A stretch of 64,000 nt of DNA from Nitrospira sp. (GTDB lineage Bacteria; Nitrospirota; Nitrospiria; Nitrospirales; Nitrospiraceae). This document shows positions 51,843-61,266 of the stretch, one piece after another. How positions within the stretch are numbered: position 1 is the first letter of the stretch; every line of letters starts with the position of its first letter. Below the pieces are notes generated by a model that worked only from the letters and a program-made list of their open reading frames with translations, ran no database searches and was not told where the DNA came from. Location: the NCBI GenBank assembly GCA_024760545.1, contig CP060502.1:186001-250000 (forward strand). Direction: 5' to 3'. The position numbers and the translations under genes are program-made.

Positions 51843-54800
51843 CTACCTCCGTGAAGTGCCGCTAGATATCCCTCGCTGACGCTTAAACTCTTCTCGCATA
51901 CTTGTTAACTTATCATAGATCCCTCGCTGTTCAGGATCAACAGGGGCCTGAGGATCATAGGGACGGGGGCTACCACCAGAGATCTTTTCCGCAGATCGCT
52001 GAAAACGACCAAACCGCGTAGCATCCATAGTCACCTGCCAACCAAGTCTCACCCCTTCTGCAGCTTGAGCTGCTTCCTTCCAATGACCTGGTTTATCCGG
52101 GTCAAATGCATCTGACAGCCCCAAGGCTTCCAATGACTGCTGTCCTTTCGAAACCAACGTCGAAGATTCATCAATTTTTGTATTGAGCATATAGGCGCGA
52201 CTATCACGACGCTCAATTCCTTTATGCCCCTCACTCCAAATCCGCTCACCTGCCTGATTCAGGACATCACGAACGACAAACCCACCAGCCGATTCTGCTT
52301 CACGGTGACTCACTTCACGCTCATTGGTTAACCTAAACTGACCTGGGTTTTTGGGGTCTGCCTCTACATCCCCAACCCTAAACACCGGCCCCCGCTCACC
52401 TTCGTGATACCCGATCTGTTTTCCCGTTGCGGTGTTTGTGAAATGCATACTGACGATATCCCCTTCTGGAGACATCTCGATCCCCCCTGCGACACGGGCT
52501 GTGCCCTGTCCGTCCAACCCAGGAACAAGAAACGATCCTGAAAAACTGTTCCGATTCGAGGTCTCGCTCGTCAACATCCGCCAGTCGCCTGTGCCGTCTC
52601 CGCCTCGACCAAGAGTCGACGAATGGAGATTGCCAGCGTGGTCGGCAACCCGTTTATCAACCACACCAGAAACAGCACCTGAAACGACATGCCGACTCTG
52701 GTCTTCCATAAATCTCTGTGTGCTTTTCTGCCCATCAGCTCCTTGCACATTTTGCACGGTCTCGATTGCATTAAACTTCTGTGACCCTGCTCCAGCAGAA
52801 ATCACGTACCCAGTTCCCTCTCCCCCCTTTAGCTCAGATGACCCATCAGATCCAAGTCCATCCAGAGTCAACTTTCCACTCCCCACAGGCAATTCACTCA
52901 ACGGCCGCGGTTCCATCGAGACCGCCAATGAGCGTTCACCAAACGCACCTCTATTAACGGCCGTCGTGGTATCCGGTGTCCGAATCAAACGATCAAACAG
53001 CGACCCTGACTTCTCCGGATCCACCGTCGCATGCCCATGCGACGTAAAATGGGTTTGCCCAATCGACTTTAAATTCCCATGTCCATCGTCTAGCCATGCC
53101 GGGGCAGTCAAAGTTTCATCATAGGTGTAATCCGACGACCCTGGATTGTTTCTCAACGTCAACTGCCGGCCACCATCGCCAATGACGCGTTGTGTCCCCC
53201 CATGATCCAAATCAGAAAAGAAGACCTGACCGTCTTTGGATTCAACATGGCCTCTGGATACGACATTATTCCCATCAATCACCGGACCGTTATAACTCCA
53301 GTTCTGACTATCCCGCCCCCCATACTTCTGAAGATGTCCGCCAACCAACTGCAGATCGTCGACCTGCATCATCATCCCTGAGGAATGCGCTTCTAACCGT
53401 GCGGACCAATCCTCAGTGGGAGCATGCATCTCCCAGCGCCCTTGCTGTGGGTTGTACGACATCTCTCCACGAAGCTCACCACGGTAGCCATCTTTATCCA
53501 CCGTGAACGACGATTGAAATGGTTGCCCACTCCCATCGGCGGCCACCCCACCCTGACCATGCACCACACCCGCTAACGTCTCATGAGAGCCATCAGCATG
53601 AAACACCTCAACGTGTGAAGCCCCTGAATACGATCGTGTCAGTTCTCCAGCATTCCCCTCTGTGGTCGTCGTCATCAGCCCATGCTCGGAACTATGTTGC
53701 GTGTGTAAATTCGTCCCATCACTACTCGTCACGGTCATCCCTTTGGAGAAATCCGGCATGCCTTGGTCATTCAGTCCGACATTGCTCAACGCATACCGAT
53801 GTTCACCGTGCTCCGTTGAATGCGCGGTCATCACCCCACCACTCCACGGAGAATCGGCTGAGGGGCGTGAAAAACTGGCTGTCACATCCGCCATGACAGT
53901 CTCGGTTCGCCCATTGACGCTCATCGGCACGGCCGCAGTCCCGACTGCCGTAAATAACTGTTGATGATCCCCTTGCGTGCGAAGTTCTTTGGTGAACCCC
54001 CCTTCCGACCAGGTATCGCTGAGCGACTTCTGTTGGTTCATGCGCTGATTCCAGGTCTCGCGGTAGTCATGTTGGACATTATTGCCGTCACGGCCCATAT
54101 ACGACACGTCGACATGATCCCCCGACACCTCAAATTGAGCCGAGTGCATCTGACCATCAGCACCCTGAACCGGTTGACGCCACACCCCTCCCATATACTC
54201 ATCACCGTGCTTGCTCCATGAGCCCTCGGGACCATGGTACTGCTTCGTCATGCCATCCCGGCTCACCGTCATCGAGCTCCCGTCACCATACCCAACACTC
54301 GTATTGCCCCCTTGATGATGCATCATCGTGCCAGTACCACCACGAAAGTAACTGGACCCAGCATGGAACCCACCCGACGCATCTTGCACCATCGGGGAGT
54401 GCTCCTCCTTCAAATGCTGTCCGGGCTCCACGTACTTCCCATCCCCATGGGCATACTGCGACGCCTCATGCGCCGCAGCCGATTGCGCCCCTGCTGTAGC
54501 CCCTGTCACCGCCGAAGCCAACGAGCTCATCCCATACGCCGCGACCGTCGCCAAGGTCGGAACCGCCCAGATCAGCCGCCCTGAAAACGTATTCAGGCCA
54601 ATCAAGACATTGGAATAGTCGTCAAACGAATTGAATGAAATCAGCCCCACGGTAATCTGCGCCATCTGTTGAACCCCATACTGATACACCACAAAGTTCA
54701 AGATCGCGTACATGGGGATCCACATAAAGAGCCATCCATACCCCAATACCAATCCGCGGATGGTCGCAAACATGGCAGGACTCATGGCTAACGCCAACAT

Positions 54801-55826
54801 GAGCGGCGTCAAAAGATACACCACACTCTCCGAAACGGTCCGCATCAAGGGAACAAACCGAGCCGATATCAACGAATCCGCATACGCTTGATTCTTAATA
54901 TCGGCTGTAATGGATTTCGTCATTTGCACAACCGCACTGGCGGTATCGTTCCCCTCTTCAGCAGATTGCCGATCCGCATCCTTCCACCGCTCGCGTAACA
55001 ACACATTATTGATGAGTGCGCGAGGACCCTGCCCGCTCCCCATGATATTCGTGATAAAGGCCTGCACCGGCGTTAATTCTCCATCGGGCATATCCAGGAC
55101 GCCCAACACAGCACGAAATTGCCGCATCGTCTCATCGTAATCGGGCTCACCATTCGCCAGCCCATTGACAATCCAGCGATCGTACATCTCTGGACAAGTG
55201 CTCTGCGCAAACTGATTCCCCAGTCGAATCTCGACAATCGGCAAAGCAGCGTTCGTGACCGCAATTGCCGTGACCATATTCGGAGAATTCAAAATAGGTT
55301 CACGTTGCAACCGATTCAGCTCAATCTCCCGGAACACACAATCCTTCAGATAATTGGTCACATTCGCTTGCAGATCCCCAGGGATGATTTCCTGCATCAT
55401 CGTCTTCTGCATGTCGAAAAACCCTCGACCAATGGACGAATTGACCACCCGATACTCCGCCGGCAACCCAAACGTCGTCTCAACACCCACCATCGTTTGA
55501 TAACTGATTTCGGAGGTCATGTAGGCCGGAAACGCCACCGCCAACGGGACATTCCCAATGACCTGATCTGGTACTCCCGGATTCACTAAATCATGCACGA
55601 GGACGGTCATTCTGATATTGAGCGTCACCGCCAGAATAACGATCGCACCAAAGACCCATTGCCACTGAATCCGGCCACGGCCGAGGAATGACACAATGCC
55701 CCCAAACACTAAACAGACCATCCCTAAGCGCAGCAAACTTTCATACCCCCCACCCATTAAAAAGACGATGGCACGGATCACATCCGACAACACATCGCCA
55801 CTTCCAAATGTGTTAATTGGCCACAT
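51843..55826 (-). CDS. traG: TraG-like mating-pair stabilisation/pilus assembly protein
   Basis: The 1327-residue protein has an N-terminal membrane region of about 450 residues (VIRAIVFLMGGGYESLLRLG, VYLLTPLMLALAMSPAMFA, LIWAVPTLATVAAYGMSSLA) as in F TraG. A very long, Gly/His/Ser-rich periplasmic tail full of beta-strand repeats follows, for example HGEHRYALSNVGLNDQGMP. The tail is far larger than that of F TraG (938 residues). It comes after TraH, the F order. Family role: pilus assembly, mating-pair stabilisation and entry exclusion recognition. Confidence 0.87.
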   Translation of the reverse strand: MWPINTFGSGDVLSDVIRAIVFLMGGGYESLLRLGMVCLVFGGIVSFLGRGRIQWQWVFGAIVILAVTLNIRMTVLVHDLVNPGVPDQVIGNVPLAVAFPAYMTSEISYQTMVGVETTFGLPAEYRVVNSSIGRGFFDMQKTMMQEIIPGDLQANVTNYLKDCVFREIELNRLQREPILNSPNMVTAIAVTNAALPIVEIRLGNQFAQSTCPEMYDRWIVNGLANGEPDYDETMRQFRAVLGVLDMPDGELTPVQAFITNIMGSGQGPRALINNVLLRERWKDADRQSAEEGNDTASAVVQMTKSITADIKNQAYADSLISARFVPLMRTVSESVVYLLTPLMLALAMSPAMFATIRGLVLGYGWLFMWIPMYAILNFVVYQYGVQQMAQITVGLISFNSFDDYSNVLIGLNTFSGRLIWAVPTLATVAAYGMSSLASAVTGATAGAQSAAAHEASQYAHGDGKYVEPGQHLKEEHSPMVQDASGGFHAGSSYFRGGTGTMMHHQGGNTSVGYGDGSSMTVSRDGMTKQYHGPEGSWSKHGDEYMGGVWRQPVQGADGQMHSAQFEVSGDHVDVSYMGRDGNNVQHDYRETWNQRMNQQKSLSDTWSEGGFTKELRTQGDHQQLFTAVGTAAVPMSVNGRTETVMADVTASFSRPSADSPWSGGVMTAHSTEHGEHRYALSNVGLNDQGMPDFSKGMTVTSSDGTNLHTQHSSEHGLMTTTTEGNAGELTRSYSGASHVEVFHADGSHETLAGVVHGQGGVAADGSGQPFQSSFTVDKDGYRGELRGEMSYNPQQGRWEMHAPTEDWSARLEAHSSGMMMQVDDLQLVGGHLQKYGGRDSQNWSYNGPVIDGNNVVSRGHVESKDGQVFFSDLDHGGTQRVIGDGGRQLTLRNNPGSSDYTYDETLTAPAWLDDGHGNLKSIGQTHFTSHGHATVDPEKSGSLFDRLIRTPDTTTAVNRGAFGERSLAVSMEPRPLSELPVGSGKLTLDGLGSDGSSELKGGEGTGYVISAGAGSQKFNAIETVQNVQGADGQKSTQRFMEDQSRHVVSGAVSGVVDKRVADHAGNLHSSTLGRGGDGTGDWRMLTSETSNRNSFSGSFLVPGLDGQGTARVAGGIEMSPEGDIVSMHFTNTATGKQIGYHEGERGPVFRVGDVEADPKNPGQFRLTNEREVSHREAESAGGFVVRDVLNQAGERIWSEGHKGIERRDSRAYMLNTKIDESSTLVSKGQQSLEALGLSDAFDPDKPGHWKEAAQAAEGVRLGWQVTMDATRFGRFQRSAEKISGGSPRPYDPQAPVDPEQRGIYDKLTSMREEFKRQRGISSGTSRR

Positions 55827-55844
55827 CGTAGGGGTGCTCCACGC

Positions 55845-57212
55845 TTATTGAACGTTATGCTTTTTCCGCTCCGGTCGCGCCAACGCCTTCTTTAACGTCT
55901 GCGTTGAATAATAGGTAAACGCCGGTCCATGTCCCAACCGCTCTAATTCGTACATCACTTCCCCATGAGCCGCTGATCGGACGGCATACGCTTGTTTATA
56001 GAATTCGTTCACGTCGGCAGGAAACCCAACCTGTTTCTGCGCCCAACGGGCCGACTGTTTCTCGATTTCTTTGAGTGCCCGATCAATCCATCCCCACGCA
56101 AACTGTGCTCCGAGCAAGGCTCCAACTTGGGCCTTGAGTACCTCCGTCTGACCGGGTTTCGTCGAGTATCCCACCAGCAACCGATAGAGCGGAATGGGAG
56201 ATTTATCGATCAAATCTCTCTCGACTGGGGTCAATGCAACCCCATCGACCGTCAATTTCTGCACAATGGTGTCATACATCCGTTCCGCCCGCAGCTGTGT
56301 ACCCACCAAATTTGTGACATCCGTCTCGAACGGAGCCAAACACCTCACCGCATCAGCTGGACCACAATCAAGCAATCGCACAACCGTGGTCGTTCCATCC
56401 GCATTGATCAAATCCGACAGACGAATCGTCGGGGGTAACTGCGCTGGCACTCCATCAGCCCCGACATACACCGTCCCCATCACACTCTGCATCATCTTGG
56501 CATCATCCACCGCCCAACCAGATTCAATAAGCGCCTGATAGACAAGATTCCCCTTCGGGTCTTCGGGTGTCCCATCCAACGCTGTGGCTGCCTGCTGTGT
56601 GGTTTGGGTACGCTCCGCGTCTTGACCAGCCCAATAGTCCATCAACGCACCACCGGCCACGCCCACTTCCTTCACCGAATCTTGAATCTTCGTCGCCACC
56701 GACGAAATCTGGTTAGGTTGGCCCCTCGCAAGCTTTGCCAGTTCTCCACCAATTTGGCAGGGAGAGAGCCGGCCGGCCGCGTTAATCGCCCGCGCCGCCG
56801 CCTCCAACTTCGAAATGATGTTTTCACAAGGCTGACACAGCTCCATCAGCGCCAATTGGAACGCAAACCCCAAGACGGCGGACGTGCCCAGTTGTTGCAA
56901 CAAATCGGTAAAACGGCCCAACGAGGGAAAAGAAATAGACCCAAGATACAAATCGATTTTTCCACACCCGGCCGAGAATCGCGGTGGCGCAAAATTCACC
57001 AAGTTGAACGTCTCATTCGGGATCCGGATCCCCATTGCTCCGCCCGTTAACGCCCCAGATACCTGGCTCTGATAAGCCCCGGGTCGCGTCATCGTGGCTC
57101 CGCCCCACCCATCGAACATCCGCTGCAATGAGTCATTGATATCCGCGTGGGATACACCCGACGATCCGAGGACACTCAACAGAATAATCAGAGCACCGAT
57201 GCGTTTCGCCAT
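55845..57212 (-). CDS. traH: TraH-like pilus assembly protein
   Basis: The 455-residue exported protein has a signal peptide (IGALIILLSVLGSSGVSHA). It continues with ADINDSLQRMFDGWGGATMT, FSAGCGKIDLYLGSISFPS and MELCQPCENIISKLE, which are conserved in TraH. The Cys pairs in ELCQPC and LLDCG may be disulphides made with the help of the thioredoxin-like protein encoded upstream. TraH is a periplasmic or outer-membrane protein for F-pilus assembly. Its length matches F TraH (458). Confidence 0.9.
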   Translation of the reverse strand: MAKRIGALIILLSVLGSSGVSHADINDSLQRMFDGWGGATMTRPGAYQSQVSGALTGGAMGIRIPNETFNLVNFAPPRFSAGCGKIDLYLGSISFPSLGRFTDLLQQLGTSAVLGFAFQLALMELCQPCENIISKLEAAARAINAAGRLSPCQIGGELAKLARGQPNQISSVATKIQDSVKEVGVAGGALMDYWAGQDAERTQTTQQAATALDGTPEDPKGNLVYQALIESGWAVDDAKMMQSVMGTVYVGADGVPAQLPPTIRLSDLINADGTTTVVRLLDCGPADAVRCLAPFETDVTNLVGTQLRAERMYDTIVQKLTVDGVALTPVERDLIDKSPIPLYRLLVGYSTKPGQTEVLKAQVGALLGAQFAWGWIDRALKEIEKQSARWAQKQVGFPADVNEFYKQAYAVRSAAHGEVMYELERLGHGPAFTYYSTQTLKKALARPERKKHNVQ

Positions 57213-57223
57213 ACGCCTCCGGA

Positions 57224-58123
57224 TTAAGATTTCAACGGATGTGATTTCAGACCGGCCCGATGTTGCAGAATCGTCAACACGCGGGTGCGAAGATCATCCA
57301 AGGTAATCAGCCCAGTCCCGATCGGAACGATGAATTGCTCTTCAGGAATAGCCAAAAAGATCACAGGCACTTTATTCACCCCCAGCTGATCGCCCATCCC
57401 GTTATCTACGACTGCCTGCGGGAACTCAGGGAGCGTCCGGCCATCCTGCGTCACCGCCTTCACCGAAATCCCATAGGTGTCACTGAACACCTTCAACATC
57501 TGCGCCTGCTTCTGACAATAAGGGCACGTCGACGTAAAGAAAAAGAACAATCCCGCCTTCTCCGAAATCCCCCGCAACACCTCATCGTCCTTTACTTGCT
57601 TCGCCTCGGCATAAATCTCATGGCCCACCGTTGAAATCGGATTCGAGGAGCTAAAGTCATACTGCGGATGCGTATACATGACGGTCGCCCACATATCCGT
57701 AAACCGCTGAGCCCGATTGAATGTCTCCTTATGCACCTGGATATAGCTCAACACCGTTTCTTCCGTTTGGACATCCAAGGCTGCTTCTTTCTTGGCCGTG
57801 AGAAGGATTTTGAGCCAGGCGGCGGGGAGGTTCGGCAAATCGATCTTATCAACGGGAAGTTTCTTGAGCGCTTCTTTCAGCGCCAGTTGATCTTTGAAAT
57901 GCTCCGGTTGGAGCGGGATTGCCGGGGAAGGAGGTAACTGTTTTGGAGTAATGTCTTGTTCCGGTTCAGGAAAGCGATCTTGATAGAAGTAATAGCCTTT
58001 CCACTCGGTCAACTCTGGGGACGGTTCCGGCTGAAAGAGTTTGTCGTAATCCGCTCGACTGGGGCTCGCGCCAGCCACCAGCACGATGCCCACCATCAAC
58101 CCATACACCCAGACCGTCATCAT
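57224..58123 (-). CDS. traF: TraF-like thioredoxin-fold pilus assembly protein
   Basis: The 299-residue exported protein has an N-terminal signal (YGLMVGIVLVAGASPSRA). Next comes the TraF region GYYFYQDRFPEPEQ, and then a thioredoxin fold with CPYC at 200-203 (FFFTSTCPYCQKQAQ) and a cis-Pro in VNKVPVIFLA. F TraF lacks an active CxxC, while several relatives keep it; this one should be redox-active. A CGTAATA motif and the start of a sub-operon lie upstream (58145). Confidence 0.86.
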   Translation of the reverse strand: MMTVWVYGLMVGIVLVAGASPSRADYDKLFQPEPSPELTEWKGYYFYQDRFPEPEQDITPKQLPPSPAIPLQPEHFKDQLALKEALKKLPVDKIDLPNLPAAWLKILLTAKKEAALDVQTEETVLSYIQVHKETFNRAQRFTDMWATVMYTHPQYDFSSSNPISTVGHEIYAEAKQVKDDEVLRGISEKAGLFFFFTSTCPYCQKQAQMLKVFSDTYGISVKAVTQDGRTLPEFPQAVVDNGMGDQLGVNKVPVIFLAIPEEQFIVPIGTGLITLDDLRTRVLTILQHRAGLKSHPLKS

Positions 58124-58189
58124 ACACCCCCTTCTATCTATTCTTATTACGGTCTGGACCTTAGAGTCGGTGCGGCCCGCCTCAACACC

Positions 58190-59293
58190 TCACAAGAGAC
58201 AGCAACGTTGGAGTTTCCAGAGGAGAAAGACAAAGTCATCGCCGTCGACCGGATAGGTGGAGGCCATCCCCCACATGAGCTGGGTCCGACCGATCGGCGA
58301 ACAGCAACTGGTGACATTGTTCGACGTGGAGTCCGCGATCGGATACAGGAGTTGGAACTTGTACTGGCTTTTGACCATCAGAAAGGTCGGAATGTCCGTA
58401 CAAATCGCGGACCCATCCGCAGCCCAATACAGCTCGGCTCCGAATCGCGCCAGTTTTGCCAATACCCGAGTCACCACTAATGCGGCCGGCTTGATCTGTC
58501 CGCTATAGGAACCAGATGTAAATCCAGATGGCGGGTAGATGTTCCCGAATGAGCCCGCACACCAAAAGAGCGGATCAAGCGGGTACCCAAAACTCGCGGC
58601 AACGGAATCGACGGCACAGGCGGCCGTCGCCACGGGATTCGCAAAGAGAAACGCTTCGGGAAATAAAAGTAACGATAGCGGGTCATCATTCCATGCTGGA
58701 TCGACTTCAGACAGATAGGCTATATCCAGGGGATTCCCCATCGAGGTCGCCATCGCACACAAGTAATCGATTCCGGTTCCCAACATGGCCCATAGTGGGA
58801 AGATGATGAAGTGGACGTGGTAGTACGACATCTTCAGGGCCGGATCGTCTTGCGACACATCCACGAGCCCCCGATTGATGAAAGTAGGGTCACTCCCAAG
58901 TGTCGCACCATTCAAACTCGGAAAGCAGAGCGGATTGCGGACAACCTCCAGAAGGTCTGTGGGCATAAACGCCCCAAACGGAAGCCCAGGGACACAGATA
59001 TAGGGCGTAAAACAAATACAGCCACACAATTGTGGGGGATAGATGGCAGAAATTCCTGGCCCGACCGCCGGACGGACACTGTCCTCACTTAAGTTAAAGA
59101 CCGTCACCCCAATCAAGGACATGGGGAAGATACATTCCCAGCAGGTTTTGGAGAAAGTCTGTTCAAAAATATTTGAGCTCGGGCAATAGGCTTCGGTGAC
59201 GGCAGGACCAATCAACAAGAATCCCACCACACACAACAACCCGACACAGAATACGGACAGGCGCAACCATCGACACTGAGCGAGGCGGCTCAC
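58190..59293 (-). CDS. traU: TraU-like pilus assembly protein
   Basis: The 367-residue exported protein starts with GTG 59293 (GGAGG 7 bases upstream), overlapping the preceding stop as GTGA. It shows TraU features: FSKTCWECIFPMSLIGVTVF, CGCICFTPYICVPGLPFG, and the late MVKSQYKFQLLYPIAD. Ten or more Cys suggest disulphides. TraU is needed for DNA transfer more than for pilus assembly in F. Confidence 0.9.
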   Translation of the reverse strand: MSRLAQCRWLRLSVFCVGLLCVVGFLLIGPAVTEAYCPSSNIFEQTFSKTCWECIFPMSLIGVTVFNLSEDSVRPAVGPGISAIYPPQLCGCICFTPYICVPGLPFGAFMPTDLLEVVRNPLCFPSLNGATLGSDPTFINRGLVDVSQDDPALKMSYYHVHFIIFPLWAMLGTGIDYLCAMATSMGNPLDIAYLSEVDPAWNDDPLSLLLFPEAFLFANPVATAACAVDSVAASFGYPLDPLFWCAGSFGNIYPPSGFTSGSYSGQIKPAALVVTRVLAKLARFGAELYWAADGSAICTDIPTFLMVKSQYKFQLLYPIADSTSNNVTSCCSPIGRTQLMWGMASTYPVDGDDFVFLLWKLQRCCLL

Positions 59294-60504
59294 AATGCAA
59301 CCTCCTCGATCTTCATGACGGGGCCATTTTGAGAGATCACGCTCGGAACATGGGCCAGCTGAAATTTGCTCACCATTTCAGGCTGGACCCAGTAGACCCG
59401 ACATTGAAGTTGCTTGGCGACTTCTGACACATCCCCGGCTGAAAGCAAGATTTTTACCCCAAGACCATACCGCTGGAGCAGCGATTGCGCGTACGTGAGT
59501 TGCTTCGCGTCACGGCCGTCGATGACCACATACCGGTGCGATAGCGCGATCCGGGTCAAGGGATTGATCTCTGTCCCTCCCTTCACCACCACCACCGTCC
59601 CATCATGATTTAAAATGTCATGCTCATAGCGTTGCGTGACGTCGACCGTGAATACACGGGACGACGTGGCGGGTTGCAACCCAATATTCGGCCCCTCATG
59701 CAGCCGTTCCACCACTCGCCGCTGTAAGTCCTCCCGCACCTTGCCCCAGTCGACCCGGCGCATCTGCTCCTTGAGGTACTCTTCCATGTCTTGTTCGGCA
59801 ATCGGATAGCGGGACAGATCGGTCGGCACGGCGCTGATCCCCGTCAAGACGGGCATCACTGGGCGCGGCACCGTAATCGGACCGCCCATTTGCCAACTGC
59901 GCGTTTGGCCGACATACCACTCCCGCAAGGGACGGATCGTTCCTTCAGAACGGCTGAGCTGACTCAAGAGTGCCTCCAACGGGGCAGCACCCGTGACCAT
60001 CAACGCCGCCTGGTCATTGACGATCGCCAAAGTCGGCACACTCGTCACACCCAACTGGCGAAAAATGATGGGATCAATCGTGGTGTGGGGAGCTTGCTGT
60101 TGTAATTCGACCGCGAGCGCTTTCGTCCGGTCGACGGTTTTACGCATGTCGTTGTCGATCATGCCGCGAAAGACCACAGTGGCCCCGAGGCGATACGCTT
60201 CACGCATATACCCCTTGAGCAACTCATCGGGAATCGACCAGGACACGAAATAAAACACGCCTTCACGTTTCTTGATCGGCATGGCTCCCGTGGGACCCTG
60301 AACCTTCGGAGCCATACCCGCTAAGCGTTGCTTGCGAAGCTCCTGTGCATGTCGACGGATGTTTTCCACGCCCTGAAGCGGTGAGAGACTGGGTGTACCA
60401 GAACCACCCACGGTCGCAGGCTCCGCGAGACACCAGGATGGCCCTAGGACAAGTCCTGCCAGGATGCTGAGAAAGTAGAGTCTCCATTTAGACTGTCCAA
60501 TCAT
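59290..60504 (-). CDS. Fused TrbC-TraW pilus assembly protein
   Basis: The 404-residue exported protein starts at ATG 60504 after GGGAGGG. The N-terminal half is TrbC (VFYFVSWSIPDELLKGYMRE, ATVVFRGMIDNDM, IDPIIFRQLGVTSVPTLAIV). The C-terminal half is TraW (YPIAEQDMEEYLKEQ, RVFTVDVTQRYEHDI, KGGTEINPLTRIALSHRYVV and the final CRVYWVQPEMVSKFQ). In F these are two genes. The fusion matches their known periplasmic partnership; similar fusions exist in other F-type systems. Confidence 0.88.
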   Translation of the reverse strand: MIGQSKWRLYFLSILAGLVLGPSWCLAEPATVGGSGTPSLSPLQGVENIRRHAQELRKQRLAGMAPKVQGPTGAMPIKKREGVFYFVSWSIPDELLKGYMREAYRLGATVVFRGMIDNDMRKTVDRTKALAVELQQQAPHTTIDPIIFRQLGVTSVPTLAIVNDQAALMVTGAAPLEALLSQLSRSEGTIRPLREWYVGQTRSWQMGGPITVPRPVMPVLTGISAVPTDLSRYPIAEQDMEEYLKEQMRRVDWGKVREDLQRRVVERLHEGPNIGLQPATSSRVFTVDVTQRYEHDILNHDGTVVVVKGGTEINPLTRIALSHRYVVIDGRDAKQLTYAQSLLQRYGLGVKILLSAGDVSEVAKQLQCRVYWVQPEMVSKFQLAHVPSVISQNGPVMKIEEVAL

Positions 60505-60703
60505 GGGCCCTCCCTTCTGCCACACTCCAATGAATATCCTGTGCCGGCTCGATCGGCGGTTGGGTTGACCGATAGATCACCTTCCCCGCATACCAGAGGA
60601 CGCAGACCAACAGCAGCGCCTGGAACAACGCGACCGCAATCTCCTTGGCTAGCCCGACGTCTTCCATCCACTCGGACCCTCTGAGTCTCAGAAAATTGGC
60701 CAT
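60488..60703 (-). CDS. Small membrane protein between the peptidase and TrbC-TraW
   Basis: The 71-residue protein overlaps both neighbours, starting inside the peptidase gene (GGGGGT upstream of ATG 60703) and ending inside the TrbC-TraW start. It has one helix (AVALFQALLLVCVLWYAGKVI). Position recalls TrbI of F, but it is much shorter, so the name is not used. Confidence 0.55.
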   Translation of the reverse strand: MANFLRLRGSEWMEDVGLAKEIAVALFQALLLVCVLWYAGKVIYRSTQPPIEPAQDIHWSVAEGRAHDWTV

Positions 60704-61251
60704 ACCACCCCCTTGATGTCCTTGACATCGACCAAGCCAATCACGCGACTATCAAACGATCTCGGATGTGGCAGTCCCAAATAGTATGCGCCGTCAGGAA
60801 TCACCGGCGGATAACTCGCAGGCTCAATCCGTTGCTTATACTTATCTTGCTCAATCACGGTTGCGACTTTCCAATCGTTCACGTAGACATCACGGCCTTG
60901 CACTCGCACCACGTCACCGGCCACCCCATACGCCGCCTTGAGAAACATGCGGCCTACCCGTGAATAGGGCCGCAATGGGCCCTTCGGCTCCACACGATCG
61001 GCATATTCTTGCGTCATCTCAAACGCCGCATACTCACCGCGCTGAGGAAGCACCCCTTTCTTCACGATAAAGAAACTGTACTCGGGGAGACTTTCATCAT
61101 CCCGCACATAAATTCCGTACCAAGGACTGACGGCCAATGCGGTCAAGGACACCACCGCAAGACCGATCGCCACGCGCTTGGGCCAACCGTCACGCACCGT
61201 CCACTCTGTCAGAGACATCAGGACAGATTTCAATCGCGCGCCACGATCCAT
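60688..61251 (-). CDS. S26-family TraF/TrhF-type peptidase
   Basis: The 187-residue protein has one N-terminal membrane helix (VAIGLAVVSLTALAVSPWYG). The catalytic Ser54 stands in DESLPEYSFFIV and Lys105 in FLKAAYGVAGD. The end has DGAYYLGLPHPRSFDSRVIG, the family's final box. Such peptidases process the conjugative pilin. Here both catalytic residues are kept, in contrast to the homologue at 31962-33314. GGAGGAAGG precedes the ATG. Confidence 0.85.
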   Translation of the reverse strand: MDRGARLKSVLMSLTEWTVRDGWPKRVAIGLAVVSLTALAVSPWYGIYVRDDESLPEYSFFIVKKGVLPQRGEYAAFEMTQEYADRVEPKGPLRPYSRVGRMFLKAAYGVAGDVVRVQGRDVYVNDWKVATVIEQDKYKQRIEPASYPPVIPDGAYYLGLPHPRSFDSRVIGLVDVKDIKGVVWPIF

Positions 61252-61266
61252 GAATGCCTTCCTCCG

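Noticed and set aside
60488-60703. Naming the 71-residue membrane protein TrbI
   Set aside because: Position fits F trbI, but it is little more than half the usual length and no conserved residues were seen.
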